A DNA stretch of 64,000 nucleotides, taken from the NCBI GenBank assembly GCA_934045905.1, contig OW203768.1:11746316-11810315 (forward strand), in the 5' to 3' direction. Position 1 is the first letter of the stretch, and every line of letters begins with the position of its first letter. Positions 47,905 through 59,613 of the stretch are shown piece by piece. The translations under genes were made by a program, and so were the position numbers. The DNA comes from Leuctra nigra. Taxonomy: Eukaryota > Arthropoda > Insecta > Plecoptera > Leuctridae. The notes beneath the pieces were generated by a model. It saw nothing but the letters and a program-made list of their open reading frames with translations. It did no database searches and was not told where the DNA came from.

Positions 47905-48150
47905 TAAGGGAGCGCCAGTCACCACGGTACTCTTATTACACTTTCTATGTATTTTTGTGTGTGTTTTCGCCTGCACTACCCAGGACCAGATCAACCCGTT
48001 CAACCAATCGATCTGAAATTTTGCACACACACTAATGCCATAAGAGCGGTATCACGTATCTAGTTTTTAGTAAGATCCTATGATTGGCTGAAAATTTAAA
48101 ATGAAACCGATTGACCAATTACATAACTTCAAATTTTACATGGTGGGACA
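47905..48150 (-). repeat. Dispersed repeat related to 21030-21800
   Basis: CACCACGGTACTCTTATTAC, GCCTGCACTACCCAGG and CAATCGATCTGAAATTTTGC match the reverse complement of 21640-21775. The long poly(A/T) of that copy is only a short T-rich patch here. Confidence 0.65.
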
Positions 48151-48289
48151 ACCATTTTAGGAGTTTTTGCGAATTTTCATAAGTACATAACTTTAATTGA
48201 CATTTGAGATACATTTTATGCCTTTTTTGAAATATTTTAAAATTTATTGTATAGAGCAGCAACTTTCAAACCCATATGTTTATTTAGTT

Positions 48290-48475
48290 GTTTATTTACA
48301 AAATACAAAATAATCATAAATTTTATCAACAAAGCTACAAGTTGCTCATCTGTGGTTCATAATTACAAGAAAATAATACCGTGAAAGAAGACATTTTCAC
48401 AGAGTTCCCAAATTAATAAAACCACGAAGAAAAGATAATATACGAGGAAAATAACGTAATCACATTAAATTCGCA
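48290..48475 (-). repeat. Dispersed repeat resembling a LINE 3' end, copy 2
   Basis: Same blocks and orientation as 2366-2545: CAAAGCTACAAGTTGCTCAT, CACAGAGTTCCCAAATTAAT and CACGAAGAAAAGATAATATA. Confidence 0.45.
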
Positions 48476-48526
48476 TGCAATACGGAGGCTCGCTTACCAA
48501 CGCGTTACACGTGGCCGTCCTTCCTG

Positions 48527-48732
48527 ACTGGGGTTTTATTTCATGGTTTTCCCTCAGTCGACAGGCAAATGCTGGGAAGGTACCCTACTAATAGGCCACG
48601 ACCGCCTCCTTCCCACCTTCCATCCTTACCTACTCTTCACCATCATCTCCCAATCATCCTCATAATCATTCATCCGTCGCCATTAGCCTCGCTGCAGAAC
48701 AGTGCGACGTTAAGCCCCAGACAAAAACAAAA
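48527..48732 (+). mobile_element. SINE-like repeat
   Basis: This ~205-bp unit runs from GGGGTTTTATTTCATGGTTT through TCGACAGGCAAATGCTGGG, GTACCCTACTAATAGGCCAC and a CT-rich centre to CAGTGCGACGTTAAGCCCCA and an A-rich tail. Partial copies are at 21820-21900 (+) and 6340-6365 (-). I recall similar GTGCGACGTTAAGC-ended repeats in insect genomes, but could not check this. The absence of coding sequence and the A-rich end suggest a SINE. Confidence 0.5.
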
Positions 48733-49274
48733 TCTACGCGTTACACAGCGCGTTTTCCTTCTCTCTCATTCTGTTATCAGCATCGAGTGTGCTATTTATT
48801 CCCGCTATCAGAGCAACTCCGCCTGTAAATCTAGTGTCCAGCTGGTCAAGTGATGGAACGTGTCTTAGCTAATCGATATGGTCTCGCCCCAGTCTGTGGG
48901 TCGAGGGTTCGACCATCGAGAAGGTCGCTTTGTAGGTAGGTGGCGTGGTAGCTGCATTACATTGACATCAGCCCACTCTTCATGTAGGAAGCCGTGGCAA
49001 CAGTTGCAGTACGTCATTATTATGTATCTAAACATTAAACACTGACAGGTTTGCTGTTTTAACACATTATATTCTTCAATTTATGTTTTTCACTTAGTTA
49101 TGTTTGGTTCTTGAGGCTATTTTTAAGGAAATCTCCTATTAAATTTCAAAATAATTGTTATGGTATTTGAGATGTGCCTGAATATAGAGACACTTTATTT
49201 TTTGATTTAGAAAGATGGATAGAAATTTTAGAAATTTTAAATATATAAACCTTGTTTCACCTAGTGCATTACCA
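48733..49274. other. Non-coding stretch
   Basis: No gene recognised; short frames only. Confidence 0.5.
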
Positions 49275-49420
49275 TTATAACAAAATATTCACCATGGCAA
49301 CACATTGTTGTGGACTTAGAAATAATGACAACACCAGGCAGTTATATTCGTCACATATCGCTTTTCCTGCCAAAATGTGATATGCAATTAAAATAATTTA
49401 TATTATGAATGAAAATGTTA
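49275..49420 (+). repeat. CATGGCAAC family, partial copy
   Basis: Contains CACCATGGCAACACATTGTT and TTTTCCTGCCAAAATGTGAT, matching the second half of 45565-45840. Confidence 0.5.
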
Positions 49421-49944
49421 ATTTTTTCTTGTGGTAAGTTTATTTGTCAAGAATTTGTGTTCATATTTTCAATTGTAAAATAAAAAATGTTATGAGACTT
49501 CTTTATTCAAAACATTGATCAGTATTTAAACTTTACAAGAGGAGCGAAAACGTCGTTTATTTAAAATGTACTTTATATTCTTGATGGCATTTCCATTTTT
49601 AATCAAATACAATTTTCTCTGCCCAAAATCCTCCTAACGATTTCTGTGTTTTTAAATGTGTAATTTCTCTTCTACTAAACTATAATTGTACAAAGTTTGG
49701 TTAAATATTTAAACTCAATTAAAAAGTTTGTAAACCTGCAGCTTTGTGCTTTGAAATCAAACAAGAGTTTAACTTTGCTGTCCATGTTAGCTCCAATCAA
49801 AAGTTTTTGCGAAATCCATGGTATATTAAAAGTTTTAGCTTTAGAATACAGTTTATAATATTAAAATATAAAGTACATACCCTATCTATTATTGTAGAAT
49901 TATTTGTCTTTTTGACTTCAAGTTTCTTCTTAATCAAGTTTCTT

Positions 49945-50512
49945 CTGAATATACATAAATTTGCTCCATTTCTTGAGCAATATATGCTTTTAAACAGCTG
50001 TTAAGGTGGCTGGAGCGATCGAGGCATAGTCTCATATCTTCATAATTTTTGGTGTACTTATTGATATTCATGCCATACACAATCCCTGAAAAAATTATAC
50101 ACTTCTCGTGTCTAGTTTCCGAGATAATTTGAGTTTTCTCCCCTATGTTATGTCAGCCAAGTAAAATCGAGACATTTTAAAGCAATAATGAAGTTTTAAA
50201 TTTTTTGTACCGAGAGATTTCAACAAAACCTTTGTTTCTTGTAGATTTACGGACGTACTATCAGGAAAAATTGAAAACAATTCCAACACGTTTGCTATTT
50301 TAGAAGTAAGAAACCAAATTCGAAATGATTTTATCTCTACCATGTTAAAGCTTTGCTCATTCTCTAATAACATAAAATTGAAACCTCACTTTTGGACTGG
50401 AGTTGCAAACTAAAAGATATTAATGTATAGGTATATCGATCGCTCCAGCCACCTTAAATTCATAAATTGTCATACGACACTTTGGAGCATTTGTATGTAG
50501 ATTACAGATGTA
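49945..50512. mobile_element. TA-type MITE interrupted by a TTAA element
   Basis: The left TIR TATACATAAATTTGCTCC (about 49952) and right TIR GGAGCATTTGTATGTAGATT (about 50486) belong to the same MITE family as 59408-59613. Removing 50005-50453 plus one TTAA would leave a ~115-bp MITE, so this is an older element hit by a younger one. Confidence 0.6.
50005..50453. mobile_element. TTAA-flanked TIR element (449 bp)
   Basis: The inverted ends GGTGGCTGGAGCGATCGA and TCGATCGCTCCAGCCACC are perfect. Both are flanked by TTAA (50001-50004 and 50454-50457), the duplication used by piggyBac-type and some other elements. The TIR does not start with the usual piggyBac CCY, so the superfamily is open. 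It has no transposase. Confidence 0.85.
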
Positions 50513-52840
50513 CAGATGCCACAGAATTATCAAAACCTAATTCTCTTACCGCTTCAAAAGGTCAAAACTTCTTGGAGCCATAAGTAAATTCATTAAAAAT
50601 AGTTTTTTGGAGAACAGCTATCAAAAAGGTCCCAAATAAAATTCGAATAAGTAGGTATAGAACGTTCTCTTCCCGCCAATTGCAATTTCGTTACGTCGCC
50701 TCAGCATAGGCAATCAGCGGCTTCGTCCCTGGCGCCCCAACTCTTTGGGGGAGGGGTTGGGAGGGGGGGGGGGGAGAGGGGTAATTTGATCGCTTACGTG
50801 TGTGTCGAACGATTGGTGAATGAATTATTTATAAGATGGTTCATCCCACGTTAGGTAAAAGCTGCAGCACGGGAGGCTGTGGAAGATTTTTATCTTATGA
50901 AGAAGGTGGAATTTAAACTCGATTTTTAGTTTAAGTTTCCATGTTTGTATTTTGTTCTTGATGCTTTTGTTTTGTTTCTTCGAGTTTGGATTTGTTTTTA
51001 TGGGTGTTCCAGTGTCAATTCTGTTCGTTTCTTGTTACTTTAGTACTGGATGGAGTGTGAGATTGCAAACCCCGTTTGAAGATAGCAAGAAGCAAAGTGT
51101 ATTTTGTAACAAAATACAAATCGAATATAAGAAAGAATGAGAGAACTTCGATTTGGTTCAAACGTATTTGACAGTTCTTGAAAGGTAAAAAGTCAATTCA
51201 TGTTTGGAGTGCCAATACAATTTATTCACATTTTATTAAGTTGTCACAAATATTCTTTTATGAACTAGATCCCTTTTCCTGCAATAAATGTGCAGCTCCT
51301 ATCATAAGGAAATCAGTTTGAACCAAGTGTCTTGAGTTTATCACTTATTTCGAGAATAGAGCACACGATTTAAATAATTGTACCATTATACAATATAAAC
51401 GCTACACTATTTTGTATAAAATTGTTATACCAATACAAAATTGATCTTTTAAATTTAAAACATCAGTTGAGGGGAAGTGAAGAGGGCAACAAATAGAATT
51501 TAGATAATTCACAAAATATTTCACAATTGATACATCCATATTATTACATTTCTTTTCTTCTCTAAAAATTTATATTCGATCCTTCGAAACCATCTGAGAT
51601 TTCCTGTAAATTCTTGGAATTAGACTTTAAAACAAACTGTGTTCTGAGAAAATTACAAATTCTTCAAGAATCAGCCTCAGATTAGCTAAATCCGAATAGC
51701 ATTATAAAAGTAAGTATAAATGTTAATTAATTACTTAAATTTCTTACTCCCACACAGAAAGAATCCCCGATTCAGTGGAAAACTCGCAAACACGCTCCCA
51801 CTAATTGGGAACGATCCCATAGCGCAGCACGTTTTTAATTTCTCCGAAAAAAGAGAGAGAAAAAACTTTTTTTAAAACGTGATGGTGATGTCGGCCAACA
51901 ATTTCAATTCCAGGACCCGGCGAATGAAAAAAACAGGAGAGGACATAACAAGGAACTTTATCGATAAAGTCCCAAAGTGGGAAACGAAGGACCCTTAAGG
52001 GCGGTCGAATTGCGCCGCAGCCAAAACCCTGTTGAGCCCTTATTACACTTGACAATTTATATTGACACATTCTTTTGCCAAAAAAGAAATTTATTGAAAA
52101 AACGTATCAGCTTTCGTCCAGTTGGGGGAGATAATAAAATTAGGAGAATTTTAATTCCGGTAAATTTCTAAATTGTTTTTGGTCTGGTAATCATTCCAAC
52201 CAATAAAGTTAACCATAACCTTTTAATTGAAATTGAGTATTTTCAATAATTTTGAGTTTTCGTTGGTTGTCGCATGTAAAGTTTGAATATCAAATCTAAA
52301 ACCATCCTGTCTGACTTATTTGAATCTCGACTTGCAAATGTAGTTGAAAATGTGGTTCAACTTTCATTATTTTTTATGGCGGTTGTTTTCAAGAGTTTTA
52401 AATAAATTAGTGTAAAATTACAACTCATTGAGACAAATTGACGTTCTTCTTAGCAAATTCACAATTTTAAATGAGCTACTAAATATTTTATAGCTGCAAA
52501 CTTCATAGTTATAAATCTCCGTAAACTTTCAACAAAAGTTCCTCACAATTTCGTCCCCGTAATCTTCCCTATTGTTTCGAACACAGTTTCAAACTCATCA
52601 TCCCTCCATGCGTTTATTAATTAACCGATGCCAAGCTTCAATGCAACAGGAAGGTAAAGGGGGGGGGGGGGTAAAACCGGGATAAATTTCTCAACACTTG
52701 CTCACTTCCTGCTAAACTTCTACCGGAAGTTCAAACTATGCGCTTTGGCGGTGGAAATTGGAACTACTATCCATCACGAGAGGAGGGTAATAATCTACAT
52801 AAAAGGCTCCATTCTTGGAATACTTACACATTTTAATTGA
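50513..52840. other. Long stretch without recognised genes
   Basis: AT-rich, with G tracts at about 50766-50778 and 52653-52668. One TIR of the MITE family lies at 52776-52815 (AATCTACATAAAAGGCTCC), with no partner found. No gene supported. Confidence 0.45.
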
Positions 52841-52990
52841 GCGAGCGAAGCGAGCGTCTCCTTTTGGCTCATTTGGCACGGACCTCTGTTTTTTTTTTTT
52901 TTTTTTTTTTTTTTTTCTGTTACTGACGATATACAGGTCAGAGTTTTTCTTCGATCGAGCTGAAATTTTGCACACGTGTTTGGACATTCT
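52838..52990 (+). repeat. GAGCGAGCG/poly(T)/GAAATTTTGCACAC repeat
   Basis: GAGCGAGCGAAGCGAGCG is followed by about 28 Ts (52889-52916) and then GATCGAGCTGAAATTTTGCA. This is the same architecture, on the opposite strand, as 21640-21800, and its end merges into the three-unit array that follows. Confidence 0.6.
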
Positions 52991-53475
52991 CTGGGCGTTG
53001 CAGACCCTAATTTTTTTGATATCTACTGATTGGTTAAAATTTAAATAAACATCTCCTGATAGGTTGAACAGTGAAAATGGTCTTCGACAAATCTGATCAA
53101 ACTCATATTTTGGCTATACATGTCTAGAGTTTTTCCTCGATCGAGCTGAAATTTTGCACACATGTAGAGACAAACTTTTCTGTTTGCAGACCCCAAATTT
53201 TGTTGAAATTTATTAATTGACTAAAATTTAAATAAACATCTCCTGATGGTAGGTTGAAAAATGAAACTGGTCTTCGATAAATCTGATCAAAATCATATTT
53301 TGGCTATACAGGTCAGAGTTTTTCTTTGATCGAGCTGAAATTTTGCACACATGTAAAACCAACATTCTCTGTTTGCACACCATAATTTTTTTGAAATCCA
53401 TTTATTGGTTAAAATTTAAATAAATATCTCCTGATAGGCTGAAAAATGAAAACGGTCTTCGATAATTCTGATCAA
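52927..53475 (+). repeat. Tandem array, ~183-bp unit, 3 copies
   Basis: Units begin TATACAGGTCAGAGTTTTTC at about 52931, 53114 and 53305. Each contains GATCGAGCTGAAATTTTGCA, TTAAAATTTAAATAAACATC and TCTTCGAYAAATCTGATCAA. Divergence between units is moderate, so the array is older than the 98-bp satellite. Confidence 0.9.
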
Positions 53476-55299
53476 ACTCATATTTTGCATGATCATTAAG
53501 ACCAATATTGTCTCTTATTTTACAAAATTTCATCCCAATCAGTTAAGAACGTATGAACTTATTGACATTTTTAATATCTGTCAGTAATGAAGTATCGAAA
53601 TGAATGTTTTCCAGTGCCAATTGAATTGATTCTGATTTGCTTTATGAACCAGGTGCTTAGATGCTATTTTAAAGTTTCGATGAAAAGCATAATACCTACT
53701 TTTAAGTTGATATCATAATCAGTGCTCGAAGAAGGCCGGTATGGGACGGTATGATATACCGGTACTTCTTTACACATTTGATTTCATATCGTTACTTCTC
53801 AGAAAAAACGGAATGCTTAAAATCAGATATTCTTGGAAATTTACGTAATTTTAGATTCTAATTTACTCGTATTTCATGGTTATCTTTTGACTGCATATTT
53901 CAAGCATAACTGTGAACTATGAACATCCACTACAAGATAAAGTAAAATTAATTATTTAATTTAGTTGTTTCATCAAGGTAAAAGACTAATCTAACTAATG
54001 ACATGACAATGGTTGTCAGTGTAATTCTGGAATCTGGACCCTCATCTAAATTCGTACCCCCCCCCTCCCCCCCCGCACGTGGTATTCTTATGTTACCATA
54101 CCGCCACTATTTAATTCCTACTTCGAGCACTGATCATAATCAATTCAATATGGTTGTATATGTTTTCTGTGCGTTGTGTACGCATTTCCGGTTCGAGAAT
54201 TTGCACGTACCCGTGCTCGCTCATCAACGCGTTACACTGAGCGTTTTCCTAGTAATTGTTACATTAGACTACTTAGTAAATAGCGTTTGGCAAGCGTTTG
54301 GCAAGCTATTACTTATAGTCTATGCATTGTGTAAAAGCCACATAAGCTTTTTTCACTTCCAAAAGTACTTTTTGAAACTTTAAAGCTGTGTTGTTGTTCC
54401 CCAAACAAATTTTGTGTTTTATTAGATCGCCCTTCTCTTCTGTACACATAAGATACTGAATTTCCGGGGGGAATGTTTTGAGTTACTAGCTTTTGGCGTT
54501 GCAAAAAGTTCATGTACTACAAAAGCTGAGACTTTCAGATTTGCCGGACTTCAAAGTGAACTTTTGACAACGCAGTAGTTTATTGACCAATAAGTAGTTG
54601 TGTTCTAGATGTTGCAGAGGACTAACTGCACTTTGATGAGATATTTATAGATGACGAGAGGGGATCTGGAAATACATTTTGTTCCAACGTTGTGAGGTGT
54701 TGAAATGTGGCAATGAACTTTCGAACTGAGAGTGAAGGAAATGCTGCCGAATTAATAGCTGTGGATGTAATTATAGTGATTGTGTTTGAATGTAACTTGG
54801 AATATATGAGTTCGTAACGCCTTTAGGAATCTCGTACGATCAATTACAAGCAAAATATATAATGTGTCGACATCTTATAGGCCTGAAATCTTCTAATAAA
54901 TCAATTATTGTTTGATTCAAACATTGATTCAAACAAATTCTTGATTCAAACATTCATCTGCCTAATTCGAGAAAATAAGGAACACAACTGACCTCTGGTG
55001 GATTTTGTGGTACTAGGTAAATGGCGGCTATCAAGGGCGCATTTGCATAAATATAAATACAAATATTTGATAATGGTTGTTTGTTATGGCCAAGAAAGTA
55101 AATTTATAGCTAAATATCAATTTCATTTTGTTTTTTGTTTTTTCACTGCTTTATGGAAACACGAAATGTAAAAAAACAAATTAATATGTGGACCTGATAG
55201 TAGCCATCTTGCCAGAAGTGGCTCCATCACGTATCACTTATTTGTGGGAATAGACAACACTAAAAATTATCTAGTGAGCTCTGATTTAAAAAAAAAAAA
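53476..55299. other. Non-coding stretch
   Basis: C tracts lie around 54057-54075. A plus-strand CAACGCGTTACAC family copy is at about 54210-54255. A segment at 54545 (GGACTTCAAAGTGAACTTTT) resembles the 118-bp satellite unit. No gene recognised. Confidence 0.45.
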
Positions 55300-55307
55300 A
55301 TGGCAAA

Positions 55308-55410
55308 TGCAGTACCGTGATCCTAATATTTATTTATGTTATTCAACAATGGATAATAACATAAATAGATATTAGGATCACGGAACTGCATGTGATTTTT
55401 TTTGAAAAGC
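55308..55410. mobile_element. Foldback element, copy 2
   Basis: Arms ATGCAGTACCGTGATCCTAA and TTAGGATCACGGAACTGCAT, with TATTTATGTTATTCAACAAT and GATAATAACATAAATA between them, match the inner part of 13329-13509, including the right flank TTTTTTGAAAAGCAGAGC. Confidence 0.8.
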
Positions 55411-55535
55411 AGAGCAGGTTGACATGAAATATTACATCAACTTCAACTTTTGATACAACTTTAAAAATTGAACAAACATTGTCTGATAAATAATTATTTG
55501 AATATGATTTTTGCTGAGATAGGTCGATGTAAATA

Positions 55536-55607
55536 AATACCAACTGCAATGTGAAGTCCCACTTCAATCCCACTCAAGGAAAATCTTTTCACATTGCAGT
55601 TGGTATT
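55536..55607. repeat. Perfect 19-bp hairpin
   Basis: ATACCAACTGCAATGTGAA and TTCACATTGCAGTTGGTAT are exact complements separated by about 32 bp. It could be the end pair of a small MITE or a structured RNA; nothing in the sequence decides. Confidence 0.7.
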
Positions 55608-58600
55608 AAATAATTATTTAGTTTTTTTGTCCATATGTTTTGACAAACAAAGATTCTACACATATGAAAAACAAAATCTACTTTCCCAAATAAATCTTAT
55701 TTTAGAAACATCTCAGAGTCCAAAAGAGGAAATGCAACCTGAAAAGATCTGCGGGGGTTCTATTATTGTGCATTTTCTTTGACCGACAAGAAATGCACAA
55801 ATTGGACGCCCACTCGGCCCTAAAAGACGTCTACTTTACATCATTCCGTGTATACTTCCAAGTTTCCGGTTCAAAGGACAATACAACGGGAACGATTTCC
55901 TCGCCTTTGCGAACATTTCCACTCGGTCTCGATCCACTTTGAGTGTTTTCCAGTGGTCCTTATCTTGCATTTTCTCGCTTGCAAGCGCTTTTCAACCTCG
56001 TTTTACCAAAGACAATCGCCAGACGGTACTTTAAGCTGAGTGTACAGAAAGTTAGCCGTTACGTACTACAGTAATGAATAGCATATACAATTAAATTCAT
56101 ACTTTTGAATGTAAATAAACTGTAGAAAATGTTCAGAACGTTTTTCGTATGAACATCTAAAGTGATTCATATTTTTTGAAATGAGGCAAATCGAAAGGTG
56201 GAGCTTTATTGTTTATAAGTAGAGCTTTAGCTTTAACAAAGGTATAAATACCACAATATATGCATTTATATGTATAGTTTCTACACCATAAAAATACACT
56301 CAGTGTAAAAATATAGCCAAGTCTCTTCAACTAAAAAAAACACAGTCTGAAAAGTAGTGATATTAAGAAATGGTATTAAGAAAAAGTCAACAAGTTAATT
56401 AAGAACTCCAATAATTCTTGGTACGTCGTGTATAAAACAAAAGGATAGAAGAGTATACCAGGAATAAAGCAGTAAAAGGAGACTAACTAAAATTACTTTA
56501 AAAAAGTTCAATGTCCAATGAAAGTTAATATTTGAATTGATAAAACATGAAATGATAACCAACTTAGTTAGCTATGAACAAGTTGACATTATTTAAGTTA
56601 TATGCTATATTTTTTGTTTAAAAATCGCATCTTTCTTCTGGAAGAAGTACACCATACAGTCCAAATCACGCGACGCGATCCTTACAAACGAGGGCTTATT
56701 TTTTACTGGATACTTCAACAACGAAAAATATTTTTTGAGAGGGATATAACCCAATAAATTCAATCATAAGTAGGCAACAAGCGATTCAGAAAGCTTTTTC
56801 GATCTGATTTTCCTGCTATGAGCTGCTCTACAACTGAGTCCTGAGCATGCTGAAAGCTCTTGATTATACCTCCTTTACATTGCTGACTGTGCTGCTTCCA
56901 CTCATCTCATTTCAAGTACCAAGTACAGAACACAGATTGGATCAAACTCTTTTTGCATCTTGTCGAGTCATAGCCAATTTATTGTTCAATTGCCGACCAA
57001 AGAGTCAGATTCCATCTTTGATGAAGCGATCGATCAACTTCTTGGATGATAGTTTATTTTTAGCACGAGTTTCTTTTACAGAGTGAAAGGTATAATAAAA
57101 TGAAATCAGAATTTTTCTGCTCAAGAAAGTATTTTTAATAGTAAACTACTCCTAGAAGTTCTCCTAGATTAAATCATCAGTAACTTTATGTTGTGAAAAG
57201 TAGCAAATTCTACCGGAGAAGGAGCATATAGATTCCCTGAAGAATCACAAAGGGCTTGGGGAATAAATGTGCTATTACAATCTTAAAACACTTTAGAGAC
57301 AAGTAAATCCGATTGATGAGCTTTTATGTATCTAAGATTGACAACTTTATGATAGATCGTATTCCCAAAGAAAATTGGTCTTTTTGTGTGGATTCTAAAT
57401 TCTAATATTCTTTTCTAGTACAGAGAGTATCAAACTAAGATACATTACAATATTTGATATTTGAAAGTAAGATTAATTGCCTGTCAAATTACCTACGTGT
57501 TTTAAAATATCATTGTCACTCAAGTGAAAAGAAAACATATTTGAAGCAAGAAAACTTACATTCCTCTAATGCTAAATTCTTGTATAATTATATCGCATAA
57601 TTTATAACCGAATAAGCTGTTATAAACACAATTTCACGCATTATAAACGAGCCCATCAATTAAACAACATTCTAAATATTTTACAATACTCATTTTCGGA
57701 TGTCGATAAAATTTCGGTCAATTTCGAATCAGGTTTCAAATGTCAAACAGTTCTCTGGAGAAATCAAAGTCCTTGTTGGTGAATTGAGAAATATATAGTT
57801 GGTTTGATGAGTGTACCAAGGTCTTGCTAAGTGGAATAGCACTTGATGCACAATTCATCCTTGCAGATGTCTGTCATAGTACCAAGATGAATGCTAATCA
57901 GAAGATGATAATCAGAAGGCACAACAATGGATGCTATTTCAATCTGTCAGGAGTCAGAAGTCTAGTAGGATTATTTTACAATGTCTTGTTGCTCTTTTGA
58001 TGCTCTACTTTGGAAGCTTTACACAATTTGAGACAATTCGTTGACATAACTTGACGCATCTTATAGAATAAATGTCGTTAAAACTGAAAATCCAGTTCGT
58101 ATCGTAGCTCAAAATTTACGTTAATATGACGTGACAGGTAGAAAGCATAGTTCCAGTTTTTGAAGTTATATTTTAGTTGAATAACAAAATTGTGAGGCAT
58201 ACGTGCACGGATTTTCTTTTAATCGAGAAATAAAGATCAAACTACATAACCAAACCTTGAACTAATAAATAAAAAAACATAAACAATTCTTCAATGTCGT
58301 TTTCACTCCTTACATTATTTCTTAGTTTTCACTTAGTTATTTGTCCTATTTTACTTTTATGTCTCGACCATAAGTTTGTTCCAAAACATTGACATGTATG
58401 ATCAGGTTTGATTCAAACATAGCCATTTTTATATCTACAAGTTATAATATAAAATTTATCCGGTTTTCACATTCACACTATATAATATAATTCTAACTTG
58501 CCCTTTAAATATCATTTTCCCTTCAACCAATTCGTTTTCACTATCACATTCCATTTTCCACTTTAGCAAGACAAATTTCCATAAATAATCTCCACGAATC

Positions 58601-59407
58601 ACTTTCCATTAGTTCCAATTTTACCTCAAAAACGTGGTCGGAATTTAAATCTATTCAATAATATATTCCTCCTTGGGAGAAGTGGAACATTCTTCAGTCC
58701 CACATGGATATTGCAGAAAATTCTATTCCGAAAATCTTTTGAAAACTTCTTCACGGAAAATCTGTTTCGACGAAATACTTTTTATCACATCTCACCTTCA
58801 ATTTTCATCTTATTTACTTGTAGTTTAGAATTGGAAATGTTTTTATATTGCCTACTTATACTTTCCCCTTTACGGAAGCCATATTTCAAGCTAAGTATTT
58901 ATATACCATGTCTGCTCTGGCCCCAGATGGGTCTTATTTTAAGAATAGGTTACGCGCAATGAAAAAGTCGGTAAAACATCAACGTGGATGGGGAAATGAT
59001 CGAGCAGCATCTGGGGTGGTTTTCAGGGGTTGATTCTTTATGTAAAACCCGCTGCAAACTTTTTGATCGCGATATCGGGGAAGTTTCGCGCATTGTCAAG
59101 ATAGTTAGCGCGGGGTTTTGTGGGTAGAATTATCTAGTTTTGTTCTTCGCTTATCTTGAATTGTGGAGAAAACTTTCGGTTTTGTTTACTTCTACCACGT
59201 TCAGTATTAAACGAACGTAAGTGTAATGCCAGTCCGAGATACAGTTTACTGATTGTTTTCATTTTTCTTCTCGAGCCGGCTGATGGGCAGGGGGAAGGGA
59301 GATAAGTAACTCTTAAAATGTGTGCTAAATTTTGATAGTGCACATTTGAAATTCATTTTCTTTAGATTTACTGAGATAATTATGACAAGAAAAAAACACA
59401 TTCTCAC
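55608..59407. other. Long stretch without recognised genes
   Basis: AT-rich with short frames. A 79-codon plus frame at 56847-57086 begins with a hydrophobic stretch (FTLLTVLLPLISF) but has no domain, no promoter and no splice sites that I trust. A MITE end lies near 57380 (TTTTTGTGTGGATTCTAAAT). Otherwise nothing recognised. Confidence 0.4.
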
Positions 59408-59613
59408 GTAACACGAGAAAAGGGTAACAGAATCCACACAAAATAGCTCCAAAGTATGGGCTTTTACAAATTTAAAGTTGCCTGAAGTCCACTTTTAATC
59501 TAGGTAAACCCGAATGGTTGAGCTCTTTTGACAATTAAAATCGGTATAAACACATAATGTGCTAAGAAATGAAGCCTTTTAGTGTGGATTCTATTCCCCT
59601 TGTCTCATGGTAT
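59408..59613. mobile_element. TA-type MITE, best-preserved copy (~205 bp)
   Basis: The left end TAACACGAGAAAAGGGTAAC then AGAATCCACACAAAATAGCTCC pairs with the right end GAAGCCTTTTAGTGTGGATT then CTATTCCCCTTGTCTCATGG over about 40 bp. TA borders each end. The interior carries GAAGTCCACTTTTAATCTAG. This copy defines a family with further ends near 4134, 8400, 12105, 27726, 33395, 44553, 44667, 49952, 50486, 52776 and 57380. Confidence 0.75.

Noticed and set aside
56740..57086. Minus-strand frame with a protein-like look (KKLIDRFIKDGI, SRAFSMLRTQL), considered a decayed gene
   Set aside because: It is broken by all three stop codons at about the rate expected by chance, and matched no family I know.
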